Below, in pieces: positions 16,412 through 24,191 of a stretch of 36,449 nt of DNA; position 1 is the stretch's first letter, and each line of letters begins with the position of its first letter. Origin of the DNA: Vicinamibacteria bacterium (GTDB lineage Bacteria > Acidobacteriota > Vicinamibacteria > Fen-336 > JAGNNV01); NCBI GenBank assembly GCA_019694155.1, contig JAIBCN010000181.1, positions 70,523 through 106,971 on the forward strand, read 5' to 3'. A model generated the notes under the pieces. The model was not told the origin of the DNA and searched no databases. It saw only the letters and a list, made by a program, of their open reading frames with translations. The position numbers were made by a program, and so were the translations under genes.

Positions 16412-17286
16412 TCGATCACTCCTCCCGGGCTGAGGTGTTCGAAGAGCATCGCGCCCACCTGCGCTCGGTGGCCTATCGCATGCTGGGCTCGACGAGCGTC
16501 GTCGACGACGCGGTGCAGGAGACCTGGCTCCGCTTCAGCCGATCGGACACGAGCGCCGTCGAGAACCTGCGGGGGTGGCTCACCACCGTGGCGGCTCGCG
16601 TGTGTCTGGACATGCTGCGGGCGCGTCGGTCGCGTCGCGAGGATCCGCTCGACGAGGAGCTCTTCGACACCCCGGCCGGCGCCGACCCCGCCGAAGATTT
16701 CCGCCAGGAGCGAGATCTCATCCTCGCGGACGCCGTGGGGCAGGCGCTCATCACCGTCCTCGACACCCTGGCCCCCGCCGAGCGCGTCGCTTTCGTCCTT
16801 CACGATCTCTTCGACATGTCTTTCGAGGAAATCGCACCCATCGTGGCCCGCACGCCCCTGGCCGCGCGCAAGCTCGCGAGTCGTGCGCGTCAGAGGCTTC
16901 GGACCACGACCCCCCCGCCCCAGGAAGACGCCTCGAGAAGGCGCACCGTGGTCGAGGCCTTCCTTTCCGCTTCGCGCGGCGGGGACTTCGCGGCTCTTCT
17001 CTCGCTGCTCGATCCCGAGGTCGTCCTCCGCGCCGATTCCATCGCCGTTCGCATGGGGGCGAGCGCCGAAGTTCGGGGAGCACACGCCGTGGCCGAGACC
17101 TTCAAAGGCCGTGCTCAGGTTGCGCAGACGGCCCTCCTCGCGGGAACGGTCGGCGCCGCCTGGTCGGCGGGCGGCCAGGTGCGCGTCGCCTTCGCCTTCA
17201 CCATCATGGACGGCCGGATCACCGCGATCGACCTGCTCGCGGATCCCGAGCGCCTTCAAGCCTTGAACATCACTGTTCTCGCCTGA
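16408..17286 (+). CDS. ECF sigma factor with C-terminal SnoaL-like domain (ECF41/ECF56-like)
   Basis: 292 residues, GTG start overlapping the DoxX stop. Sigma-2 about 8-75 (RMLGSTSVVDDAVQETWLRF, NLRGWLTTVAARVCLDMLR), sigma-4 about 115-168 (LAPAERVAFVLHDLFDMSFEEIA). A SnoaL/NTF2-like domain follows (about 178-292; VVEAFLSASRGGDFAALLSLL) and ends with DPERLQAL, resembling the C-terminal NPDKL-type motif. In such sigma factors the fused domain replaces an anti-sigma factor and tunes promoter opening. The WLPEP linker and DGGGK motifs of classical ECF41 are not evident here, so the group could be a sister one (ECF56-like). A matching ECF41-like promoter precedes the operon. Confidence 0.87.
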   Translation: MIDHSSRAEVFEEHRAHLRSVAYRMLGSTSVVDDAVQETWLRFSRSDTSAVENLRGWLTTVAARVCLDMLRARRSRREDPLDEELFDTPAGADPAEDFRQERDLILADAVGQALITVLDTLAPAERVAFVLHDLFDMSFEEIAPIVARTPLAARKLASRARQRLRTTTPPPQEDASRRRTVVEAFLSASRGGDFAALLSLLDPEVVLRADSIAVRMGASAEVRGAHAVAETFKGRAQVAQTALLAGTVGAAWSAGGQVRVAFAFTIMDGRITAIDLLADPERLQALNITVLA

Positions 17287-17401
17287 TATCCAGCGCGCGG
17301 CCGTCCGCTTGACCGCGGCTGGTCCTCCGGGCGAGTCAGAGCGGCGATCTCGCAGGCCACGCCCACGGCGGAACCGGGATTCGCTATCCTCCGCGGAACA
17401 T

Positions 17402-17544
17402 TCTGGCTTCTGCCAGAGGACGTGCTCCCCGGAGGGTAGTCGTAAATCGCGCCCTGGCGCGATCGGTCAAGGGGTTGGCGCTCGCGATCATTCTCGAAAG
17501 CGTCCGTTCAGAGGATTCTTCTTTCACGCCGCAATCACGCGGCG
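17402..17544 (+). other. Structured 276-base gap with three inverted repeats
   Basis: The gap 17287-17562 holds no gene I can support. It contains three perfect inverted repeats: TCTGGC/GCCAGA at 17402-17417 (loop TTCT), ATCGCGCC/GGCGCGAT at 17446-17463 (2-base centre) and CGCCGC/GCGGCG at 17527-17544 (6-base loop). The last ends just before the Shine-Dalgarno AAGGAG of the next gene. None is followed by a T-run. They may be an operator, leader structures or Rho-type termination signals for the sigma gene. Confidence 0.4.
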
Positions 17545-17562
17545 CACCCAAGGAGAATCCCC

Positions 17563-18168
17563 ATGAAGAACCCGATCTACACACCGTTCGTCTCCCTCGC
17601 CCTGGTCGTCGCACTCGGCCTCTCCACAAGAGCCCAGGCCCAGACCGAACGCGACGCGCCCGCCTCGAAGACCTCGATCGCCGCCGAGACCGACATACTG
17701 TCGTACTTCATCTCCGGCTATTCGGGGATCCTGAACGTGAGTCTGGGAAACGGGCTTCAGTTTGCCGGCGGTGTCGGCCGGTACGACGTGCCATCGTTCC
17801 TGCTCGAAGGCGATGAGAACTACGACAAGGCCAGATGGAAGGCCACGGCCACTTCGGTCCAGGTGTTCCGCATGACCTACCGCTTCAATGGGCCGCGAAA
17901 GAACGGGCCAGCCCTGGGTGCGGTGGTGCTGAATCAGAACTGGACGCTCCGCTCGGAAACCCTGGGCGGAGAGACGAAGTTCAAGCAGATCAACGCGGGC
18001 ATCACGGGCGGCTACTACCTCCATCTCGGGAAGCACCTCTACCTGTATCCAACCGCGGCCTTCACTTACAACAACGTCTATTCCGGCGCCGCGTCCGTGA
18101 AGGGAACGAGCTACGCCGTCGCGAAGTTCGCTCCAAACGCCTCGTTGCACCTGGGCTGGGAGTTCTGA
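17563..18168 (+). CDS. Outer-membrane beta-barrel-like protein, unknown function
   Basis: 201 residues after a good Shine-Dalgarno (AAGGAG, 7 bases before ATG). The signal peptide (about 1-27) ends at AQAQ. The mature part is made of short alternating polar/hydrophobic strands rich in Gly, Tyr and Asn (FISGYSGILNVSLGNGLQFA, GGYYLHLGKHLYLYPTAAFT) and ends in an aromatic residue (HLGWEF). This is typical of an 8-stranded outer-membrane barrel. No specific family recognised. The leader contains three inverted repeats, so expression may be controlled. Confidence 0.7.
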   Translation: MKNPIYTPFVSLALVVALGLSTRAQAQTERDAPASKTSIAAETDILSYFISGYSGILNVSLGNGLQFAGGVGRYDVPSFLLEGDENYDKARWKATATSVQVFRMTYRFNGPRKNGPALGAVVLNQNWTLRSETLGGETKFKQINAGITGGYYLHLGKHLYLYPTAAFTYNNVYSGAASVKGTSYAVAKFAPNASLHLGWEF

Positions 18169-18184
18169 GGTTCCGAGACGACAA

Positions 18185-18862
18185 ATGACAAACTCAACTC
18201 TCGCCGGCGTGCTCCTCCTGACCGTTCCCGTCGCGTTCAACTCCGTCTTCTTCATGCTGCAACGGGCCTTCGAGTATCCAGACATCCTCCGCCGGCCGCC
18301 GGGCTATGTCCTGGGCCGATTCAAGGAAGGGGGCTCGCGGCTCGTCCGCCTCTGGTACGCCTTCGCGCTTACCGCGGTGCTGTTCATACCCGTGCCGGTC
18401 CTCGTCCATGAAGCGTTCGGGGCCGGGGCCCCGGCCTTCCTCGCCGTGGGGACAGTGTTCGGCGTCCTCGCCGGACTCGTCCAGTTCCTCGGCCTGATTC
18501 GCTGGTCGTTCCTCGTCCCCACGCTCGCTGAAATCCACACCGCGCCCGGATCGACCCCGGCGGCCCGGGAGGGAGCGGTGGTGACCTTCGAGGCCTTCAA
18601 CCGCTATGCCGGGGCGGCCATCGGAGAGCACGCGGGCTATCTCTTTACAAGCGTCTGGACCCTCGCGGTGTGCGCGGCCATGATCCGGACGGGCGACATC
18701 AGCCCGCTCCTGGGCTGGATTGGTCTCGTGCCCGCGGCCGGCGTGCTCGTGGGCGTTCTCGAGGAGACGGGCGTCAAGGCGGCGGCGGCCGTCAATGCCG
18801 TGAGCTACGTCTTGTTGTCCCTCTGGCTTGTCGCTCTTGGGATCGTTCTGCTCTTGCGATAG
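18185..18862 (+). CDS. DUF4386-like integral membrane protein
   Basis: 225 residues with about six hydrophobic segments (7-28, 53-78, 84-106, 145-165, 172-192 and 200-224). The early stretch FEYPDILRRPPGYVLGRF resembles DUF4386 proteins, whose function is unknown. It starts 17 bases after the outer-membrane protein's stop and is likely cotranscribed. It faces the permease gene convergently with a 25-base gap. Confidence 0.65.
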   Translation: MTNSTLAGVLLLTVPVAFNSVFFMLQRAFEYPDILRRPPGYVLGRFKEGGSRLVRLWYAFALTAVLFIPVPVLVHEAFGAGAPAFLAVGTVFGVLAGLVQFLGLIRWSFLVPTLAEIHTAPGSTPAAREGAVVTFEAFNRYAGAAIGEHAGYLFTSVWTLAVCAAMIRTGDISPLLGWIGLVPAAGVLVGVLEETGVKAAAAVNAVSYVLLSLWLVALGIVLLLR

Positions 18863-18887
18863 GACGGCCACGCGACGGCGGGCCGGC

Positions 18888-21368
18888 CTACTCGGCGCGC
18901 AGGGCCTCGATCGGGTCGGTGCGTGTGGCCCGCCAAGCGGGGACGATGGAGGCCGCGGCGGAGGCTGCGAGCAGAAGGATCACGGTCGCACCGAACACCC
19001 GTGGCTCCTGGGGCGAGATCTCATAGAGCGCCGACTGCAGGAGACGGGTGAGGCCGAGCGCCGCGGCCGCGCCGACGAAGAGTCCGGCCGCGGGGAAAGC
19101 CATGCCCTCTCGGACCACCTGCCGCAGGAGTCGGGCGCTGTCGGCGCCGAGAGCCATCCGGACGCCGAACTCCCGGGTGCGGCTCTGCACGGCGTGGGAC
19201 AGCACGGCGAAGACGCCGGAGGCCGCGAGAAGGAGGGCTCCCACGCCGAACGCGCCGAAGAGAAGCGCGTCGAAACGATGCCTCGCCCACGAGCCGCTCA
19301 CCACCTCAGTGAGTGGCCGTACATCGCGAAGCGCCATCTCGGGATCGACCGAGGCCATGGCTTTCCGGATATCCGGCAGGGTGGAGCGGGGATCACCGGT
19401 GGTCCGGAGGAAAACCATGCGCGAGGCGTAGGTGAACTGTGTGTAAGGCGTGTAGAAGCTCGCCCGGTTCGGCTGCCGGTCGAGAGGCTCGTAGATGACG
19501 TCGGCCACGACGCCCACGATCTCGGCGCTCGTCTCCTGGCTGTTGAAGTTGCCGCCCCCGCTGAACCAGACGCGCCGGCCGATCGGGTCTTCTCCCGGCC
19601 AGAAGCGCCGCGCCGCGGTTTCGCTGATGACGGCGACCCGCGGCGCCGTCTCGGTGTCGAGAGGTGTAAACACCCGTCCGCGGCGAATCGGAATTTCCAG
19701 GGTGCGGAAATGGTCCGGCCCTATGTAGTGACGGAGCACGCGCGGTTCCTGCCCGGGAAGAGGCGCGGGCCGGCCCTCGATGTAGAGCAGGCTGCGCGCG
19801 GTTCCGCTCACCGGCCCGCCGCCGTCGACCGTCGCCGAAAGCACGCCGGGCACCTCAGTGAGCGCGTCCAGAACCCGGGTCACGAAGGCGGGGGCGGCCG
19901 CGGGAGGGACTCGCGCCTCGGAGGGAACGATCCAGAATGTGAGCACGTTCGTCTGCTCAACCCCAAGCCCCGCGCCGCGCATGCGCTGGAAGCTCTCGAT
20001 GAGCAGGCCCGCCCCGACCACGAGCAGCATCGCGAGGGCCGCTTCGAAAGCCACGATGATGCCGCGCGTCGAGGGCCGTCGCAGGGAGAGCCCGCCGCCC
20101 GCGATACTTCGCGACCCGCTCTGGATTCCGGAGGACACGTCCATCCGGAAGCTCCCGAGGGCGGGAAGAACGGCGACCAGGAGCGCGGTCATCAGGGTCA
20201 GGCCGAGCCCGGCCGCCGCTTCCACGGGGCCGAACCCCGGCGCATCGAAGGGCGCGAGGCTCCCATAGAAGTTGCGTGCGGCCCATGCGTTCGTGGGCGG
20301 CGCCAGGGCCGCGCACGCCCAGGCCGCAAGACCCACGCCGAGAAGCCCCCCGGGCAGCGCAAGCAGCAAGCCTTCTTCCGCCACGTCCTTGAAGAGCCGG
20401 CCGTTGCTGCTTCCAAGCGCCAGCCGTACCGCCGAGTCCCGCCGCCGGGAGGCGGCACGCCCGAGGAGGAGGTTGATCACGTTGGCGCAGGCGAGCAGGT
20501 GCAAGACGCCCACCGCGCCGAGCAGGACCAGGAGGGAGCGGCGCACGGTTCGATCGGAGCGTGCCTCGTTCAGCGTGGTTCCCTTCGCCGTCACCGGCTC
20601 GAGGGGCGCCGCCGGATCGCTCGGTAGGGCACGGTTGATGACGGCCCCGAGAGTCGCGAGCTCGGCCTGGGCGCTCGCCGGTCGTACGCCGTCCTTCAGC
20701 CGGCCAAAAGCGCTGATGAAGTTTTGGTTCGTGGTGAGGTACTCGGCGTAGGTGAGCTCGGGCGTCAGGGTGGCGGGCACCCACACCTCCGCACGGCCCG
20801 ACAGGCCGGCGAATCCAGGCGGCATCACGCCGATGACCGTGAGCGGCACGCCATTCAGCCGAATGGTCCGTCCGATGATCGCGCCCTCGCTCGCGAAACG
20901 CCGCTCCCACAGCCGGTGGCCTAGAACGGCGACTGGAGCGGGATGCTGCGCGGCGTCTTCGGCCTCGGCAAGTACACGCCCGAGGCTCGCGCGCGCCCGC
21001 AGGAGCGGGAAGTAGGAGGCGCTGACTCGCTCCGCTTCCACGAGCTCGGCATTCCCGTCGCCGGACAGCGTCAGGGGGCCAGGCGCATGGCTGGCCACGT
21101 CTTCAAAGCTCTTTTGCGACCGGCGGAGCAGCTGAAAGCGCGCGAACGACCACCGCTCGAGCCGCTCCGGCTCTCCCTGCGGGCGGCGTTCGAGGTTCAG
21201 CATGAAGAGGCGATCGGCCTCCGGGAAGGGAGGCCGCCGGAAGAGGGCCGCGTTCGTGACCGCGAACGTGGCGGTGAGAGCGGCGACGCCCAGAGCCAGG
21301 GTCAGGCTCACGCCGAGGCAAAGGCCTCGGGCCCGAACCAGGGATCGCAAGGTGGCCGAAAGGGACAA
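18888..21368 (-). CDS. ADOP-type duplicated orphan permease (MacB/FtsX family)
   Basis: 826 residues, TTG start with AGGAG upstream. Two MacB-like halves, each with an N-terminal periplasmic core (first about 50-240; second about 465-650) flanked by FtsX-type membrane segments. Landmarks are RRSLLVLLGAVGVLHLLACANVINLLLGR, SRRRDSAVRLALGSS, and at the end RTREFGVRMALGADSARLLRQVV and PAWRATRTDPIEALRAE. This matches the 'Acidobacterial duplicated orphan permease' family, whose members usually lack a nearby ATPase; none is adjacent here either. The substrate is unknown; MacB relatives transmit force across the envelope. The family is one of the main reasons to place this window in Acidobacteriota. 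Confidence 0.9.
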   Translation of the reverse strand: MSLSATLRSLVRARGLCLGVSLTLALGVAALTATFAVTNAALFRRPPFPEADRLFMLNLERRPQGEPERLERWSFARFQLLRRSQKSFEDVASHAPGPLTLSGDGNAELVEAERVSASYFPLLRARASLGRVLAEAEDAAQHPAPVAVLGHRLWERRFASEGAIIGRTIRLNGVPLTVIGVMPPGFAGLSGRAEVWVPATLTPELTYAEYLTTNQNFISAFGRLKDGVRPASAQAELATLGAVINRALPSDPAAPLEPVTAKGTTLNEARSDRTVRRSLLVLLGAVGVLHLLACANVINLLLGRAASRRRDSAVRLALGSSNGRLFKDVAEEGLLLALPGGLLGVGLAAWACAALAPPTNAWAARNFYGSLAPFDAPGFGPVEAAAGLGLTLMTALLVAVLPALGSFRMDVSSGIQSGSRSIAGGGLSLRRPSTRGIIVAFEAALAMLLVVGAGLLIESFQRMRGAGLGVEQTNVLTFWIVPSEARVPPAAAPAFVTRVLDALTEVPGVLSATVDGGGPVSGTARSLLYIEGRPAPLPGQEPRVLRHYIGPDHFRTLEIPIRRGRVFTPLDTETAPRVAVISETAARRFWPGEDPIGRRVWFSGGGNFNSQETSAEIVGVVADVIYEPLDRQPNRASFYTPYTQFTYASRMVFLRTTGDPRSTLPDIRKAMASVDPEMALRDVRPLTEVVSGSWARHRFDALLFGAFGVGALLLAASGVFAVLSHAVQSRTREFGVRMALGADSARLLRQVVREGMAFPAAGLFVGAAAALGLTRLLQSALYEISPQEPRVFGATVILLLAASAAASIVPAWRATRTDPIEALRAE

Positions 21369-21438
21369 AACGGGGCTCCTTCCCGGAGAAATTGCGGCCG
21401 ATCATAGGTTCCCTGGAATGCTTGCGGCCCGACGAGAT

Positions 21439-23523
21439 CTACCACACCCCGCAGCGCTGCTCCTTGGATCTCACCATGGCCGATCCGTCCGTGCAGGCGA
21501 ACGCCGCCTGGAAATCGGGCGAATTCGACAGGGGCCCGATCACCCTGTATCTCGCGGTTGCATGCGGATCCGTCTTCGCCATCCGCCGCTGCAACTCGAG
21601 GCTCTCGGAAGCGCCGCGGAACTGACCCCAGCTGATGAAGAACTGCTGCTCGGGTGTGAAGCCATCGATCACGGGCGCCGGGTGATCGACCATCCACTTC
21701 TTCAGGGCGCGATACGAAAGTCGTATACCCGCGAGATCCCCAAGCGCCTCACCGAGGACCCGCTTGCCGTCGAGGCGCAGGCCGGGTTCGATCTCGTATC
21801 CGCCATACTGATCGACGGTGCACTGGCCGATCTTCGCGAACGCGTCGAGATCGGGCTTTGTCCACCAGTTCCGCGGCTGCCCGTTTGCGTCGAAGTCTCT
21901 CCCCAGGGCGTCGATCGCATGCGTGATGTCGTGCGCCACGCCGACGCCGATGGCGCCGAAGTTCACGGCGTCCGAGGCGGCGGGGTCGAAGGCGGGAGCC
22001 TCGAGGAAGCCGGCGGGCAGGGTCATCACGTTGAGCTGGATGTCGATGGACGCGTCGGGTGACGAGGGAGGCAGCGGCCAGATGGATCGACTCGTCCGCC
22101 CGCCGATCCGCTTTCGGCCGAGATCGACGCCGAAGCGGCGGCTGGCGGCCACGTTCGCCCAGAGAGCGTCGCGGCGGATGACGAGGCTCGAGTAGTCGGT
22201 CCAGGTGTCGGGATAACCCACCATGACTTCGTAGCCCTCGACCTTCGCGAGAGCCTGCTTCCGTGTGGCTTCGGACATCCACTTCAGCGTGCGAAGGTCG
22301 TCTTTCAACACCCCGAGCAGCGAGCGGATCATCGCCTGCACGCGCTCCTTGGCGCCGGTAGGGAAGTGCCGCGCGGCATACGCGCGGCCGAGAGGCTCAC
22401 CAAGGAGCTCTTCCGTCGATTCCAGGCAGACTCTGGCCCGGGACCTGGGCGCGACAGCGCCGCCGAGGTATCGGTCCCTGAAGGCGAAAGACTCGGAGGC
22501 GAAGGGCCGGGAAAGCCACGGAGACGCCGACTCGAGCAGGCGCCAGGTCAGGTATGCCCGCCATGTCTCCACGGGCGTGGCTGCGAGTTCCCGGTTCACT
22601 CGCTCGAGAAACGCGGGCTCCGCGACGTTCACGTCGATCCTCGGAAGCGCGGCCTCGGCGAAGTAGCGTTCCCAGTCGAAGCGAGGGGCCAGCCGGCCCA
22701 GCTGCGCGAAAGTCATCTTGTGGGCGGTCGCGGCCGGATCGGACGCGGCGTCCGGGGGCAGGCTGGCTTCGGCGAGACGGGTCTCGAGGGCCAGGATCTC
22801 TTCCGCCGCTTTCGGGGCGGACATGGCCGTCACGCTGGCAAGGGTCAGAATGGCCGCCACATGGGCGCGGTATTTCTCCCTCGCCTCCGCGAAGGCCGGA
22901 TCGGGCTTCAGGTAATAGTCGCGGCCCGGCAAGCCGAGGCCCCCGGCTGCGATGTTCACGACGACGCTTTCGGGGTCGCCATAGTCCGAGGCCGGGGTGA
23001 GAGCGAACGGCGCCGGAATGGCCAGTTCGTGCAGCCGGCGGATCGCGCGCTGAACCCCGCTCGCGTCCACGATCGACGCGATCTCGGTGAGGAACGGTGC
23101 GACCGGCGTCACGCCCAGGGTGTCGAGCGCGGGCTCATCCATGCACGACGCGAATTGATCGCCGAGCTGCTGTTCGACGCTTCCACGGGGCCGATCCGCC
23201 TTTGCCGCGAGTTCCGCCAGGAGCTTCTCGAGTCGAAGCCGGTTGGCCTCGCGACCGGCCGCCCTCCGGCTCCAGCGCTCCATTCCTTTCGGGTTGGGGT
23301 TCGACGCGCGCCAGGCGCCGTTCGCGAAAGAGTAGAAATCGTTGCAGGGGTCCGCGGTCCGATCGAGATCACCCCGCTCGATGCCCTTCACTCCCGCGCT
23401 TTGCGCCCTCGGCGCGGCCGCGGCGGAAGTGAAGGAGAGGAGGGCGACACCGGAAATGAGAGCGATGGCGGCGATGAGCGCCATGTTCCCGGTGGCCCTC
23501 GACACATGCCCCCTCCGGTTCAT
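21439..23523 (-). CDS. M13 (neprilysin-like) peptidase homologue with changed catalytic motif
   Basis: 694 residues. An N-terminal membrane anchor or signal (about 14-37) precedes the M13 fold: DPCNDFYSFANGAW at 58-71 and a C-terminal peptidase domain ending CGVW. The zinc motif HExxH reads HDITH (531-535), so the catalytic Glu is Asp532. The third zinc ligand E592 and D596 (GEALGDLAG) are kept, as are H654 and R660. The usual NAYY substrate-binding segment is lost (IDIQLNVMTLPAGF). It may be a pseudopeptidase or a slow or altered enzyme in the periplasm. The start overlaps the isochorismatase stop (ATGA), so both form one operon under the divergent LysR gene. Confidence 0.88.
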   Translation of the reverse strand: MNRRGHVSRATGNMALIAAIALISGVALLSFTSAAAAPRAQSAGVKGIERGDLDRTADPCNDFYSFANGAWRASNPNPKGMERWSRRAAGREANRLRLEKLLAELAAKADRPRGSVEQQLGDQFASCMDEPALDTLGVTPVAPFLTEIASIVDASGVQRAIRRLHELAIPAPFALTPASDYGDPESVVVNIAAGGLGLPGRDYYLKPDPAFAEAREKYRAHVAAILTLASVTAMSAPKAAEEILALETRLAEASLPPDAASDPAATAHKMTFAQLGRLAPRFDWERYFAEAALPRIDVNVAEPAFLERVNRELAATPVETWRAYLTWRLLESASPWLSRPFASESFAFRDRYLGGAVAPRSRARVCLESTEELLGEPLGRAYAARHFPTGAKERVQAMIRSLLGVLKDDLRTLKWMSEATRKQALAKVEGYEVMVGYPDTWTDYSSLVIRRDALWANVAASRRFGVDLGRKRIGGRTSRSIWPLPPSSPDASIDIQLNVMTLPAGFLEAPAFDPAASDAVNFGAIGVGVAHDITHAIDALGRDFDANGQPRNWWTKPDLDAFAKIGQCTVDQYGGYEIEPGLRLDGKRVLGEALGDLAGIRLSYRALKKWMVDHPAPVIDGFTPEQQFFISWGQFRGASESLELQRRMAKTDPHATARYRVIGPLSNSPDFQAAFACTDGSAMVRSKEQRCGVW

Positions 23524-24113
23524 GACGCCCTCCGCGCGGAACGGCTGGTCTCCAGGGCCGTGAGCAGCGCCGCGGTGTCGATCACGGTGGCGAACTCTCC
23601 ATGCAGGTCCGACAAGGCCATGGCGTGAACCTGCTCGGCCGGATAGGCGACGCCATCGGGGCCCACGCGGTCGAACGCGGCCGTGGCATCGGACACCACC
23701 CAGGTCGCAAAGCCCAGGTTCGAAGCCATGCGCGCCGTGGTCGACACGCAGTGATTGGTCGTGAGTCCCAGGATCACCAGTTCGCGACATCCGGCGCGCT
23801 GCAGGTCGGCCTCGAGGGATGTACCGATGAAGGCGCTGTTCACGCGCTTTTCGATCACGGCCTCGCCCCGGCGAGGTGCCGTCTCCGGTTTGAACTCGTT
23901 CCCGGCCTGGCCAGGCCGGAGGGGGGAGAGTGGATCCGTCGACATGTGCCGCACGTGCACGATTGAGCGGCCGGTGTTCCGCCACGCCCTCAGGATTTCG
24001 GCCGCCCGCTGCTCCAGCGATGGGTTGTTGCGTCTGCCCCATCGCTTCTCGTCGAAGCCCAGCTGGAGGTCGACGATCAGCAGGGTGGCCCTGTCGAGTT
24101 CTGTTGAAAGCAT
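23520..24113 (-). CDS. Isochorismatase-family cysteine hydrolase
   Basis: 197 residues. Alpha/beta hydrolase of the nicotinamidase/isochorismatase superfamily with an intact D-K-C triad: D15 in LLIVDLQ, K89 in IEKRVNSAF and C122 in TTNHCVSTTAR. The cis-peptide-type GLTTNHCV stretch is typical. The substrate (an amide, ureide or enol ether) cannot be told from the sequence. ATG at 24113 is preferred because the alignment begins at ELDRATLLIVD. Its promoter region carries an inverted-repeat cluster next to the divergent LysR gene, so it is probably that regulator's main target. Confidence 0.88.
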   Translation of the reverse strand: MLSTELDRATLLIVDLQLGFDEKRWGRRNNPSLEQRAAEILRAWRNTGRSIVHVRHMSTDPLSPLRPGQAGNEFKPETAPRRGEAVIEKRVNSAFIGTSLEADLQRAGCRELVILGLTTNHCVSTTARMASNLGFATWVVSDATAAFDRVGPDGVAYPAEQVHAMALSDLHGEFATVIDTAALLTALETSRSARRAS

Positions 24114-24150
24114 GGCGCACCGTAGAGACGAGAGGATCCATCGCCAAAAC

Positions 24151-24178
24151 GCCGATGCCGCCCATCGGCGAGGCCGAT
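24151..24178. promoter_or_regulatory. Three-half-site operator in the LysR/isochorismatase divergent region
   Basis: Three copies of the half-site GCCGAT in alternating orientation: GCCGATG (24151-24157), 5 bases, CATCGGC (24163-24169), 3 bases, GCCGAT (24173-24178). This gives two overlapping perfect inverted repeats. The right one, TCGGCGAGGCCGA, fits the LysR T-N11-A box. The layout suggests recognition and activation sites for the LysR product. Confidence 0.65.
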
Positions 24179-24191
24179 ATATGGTCCTCGC

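Noticed and set aside
17308..17340. Possible sigma-70 promoter (TTGACC) upstream of the outer-membrane protein gene
   Set aside because: No acceptable -10 box at the proper distance.
18828..20627. Long open frame antisense to the ADOP permease
   Set aside because: Low-complexity Arg/Glu/Gly-rich translation; the permease on the other strand is clear.
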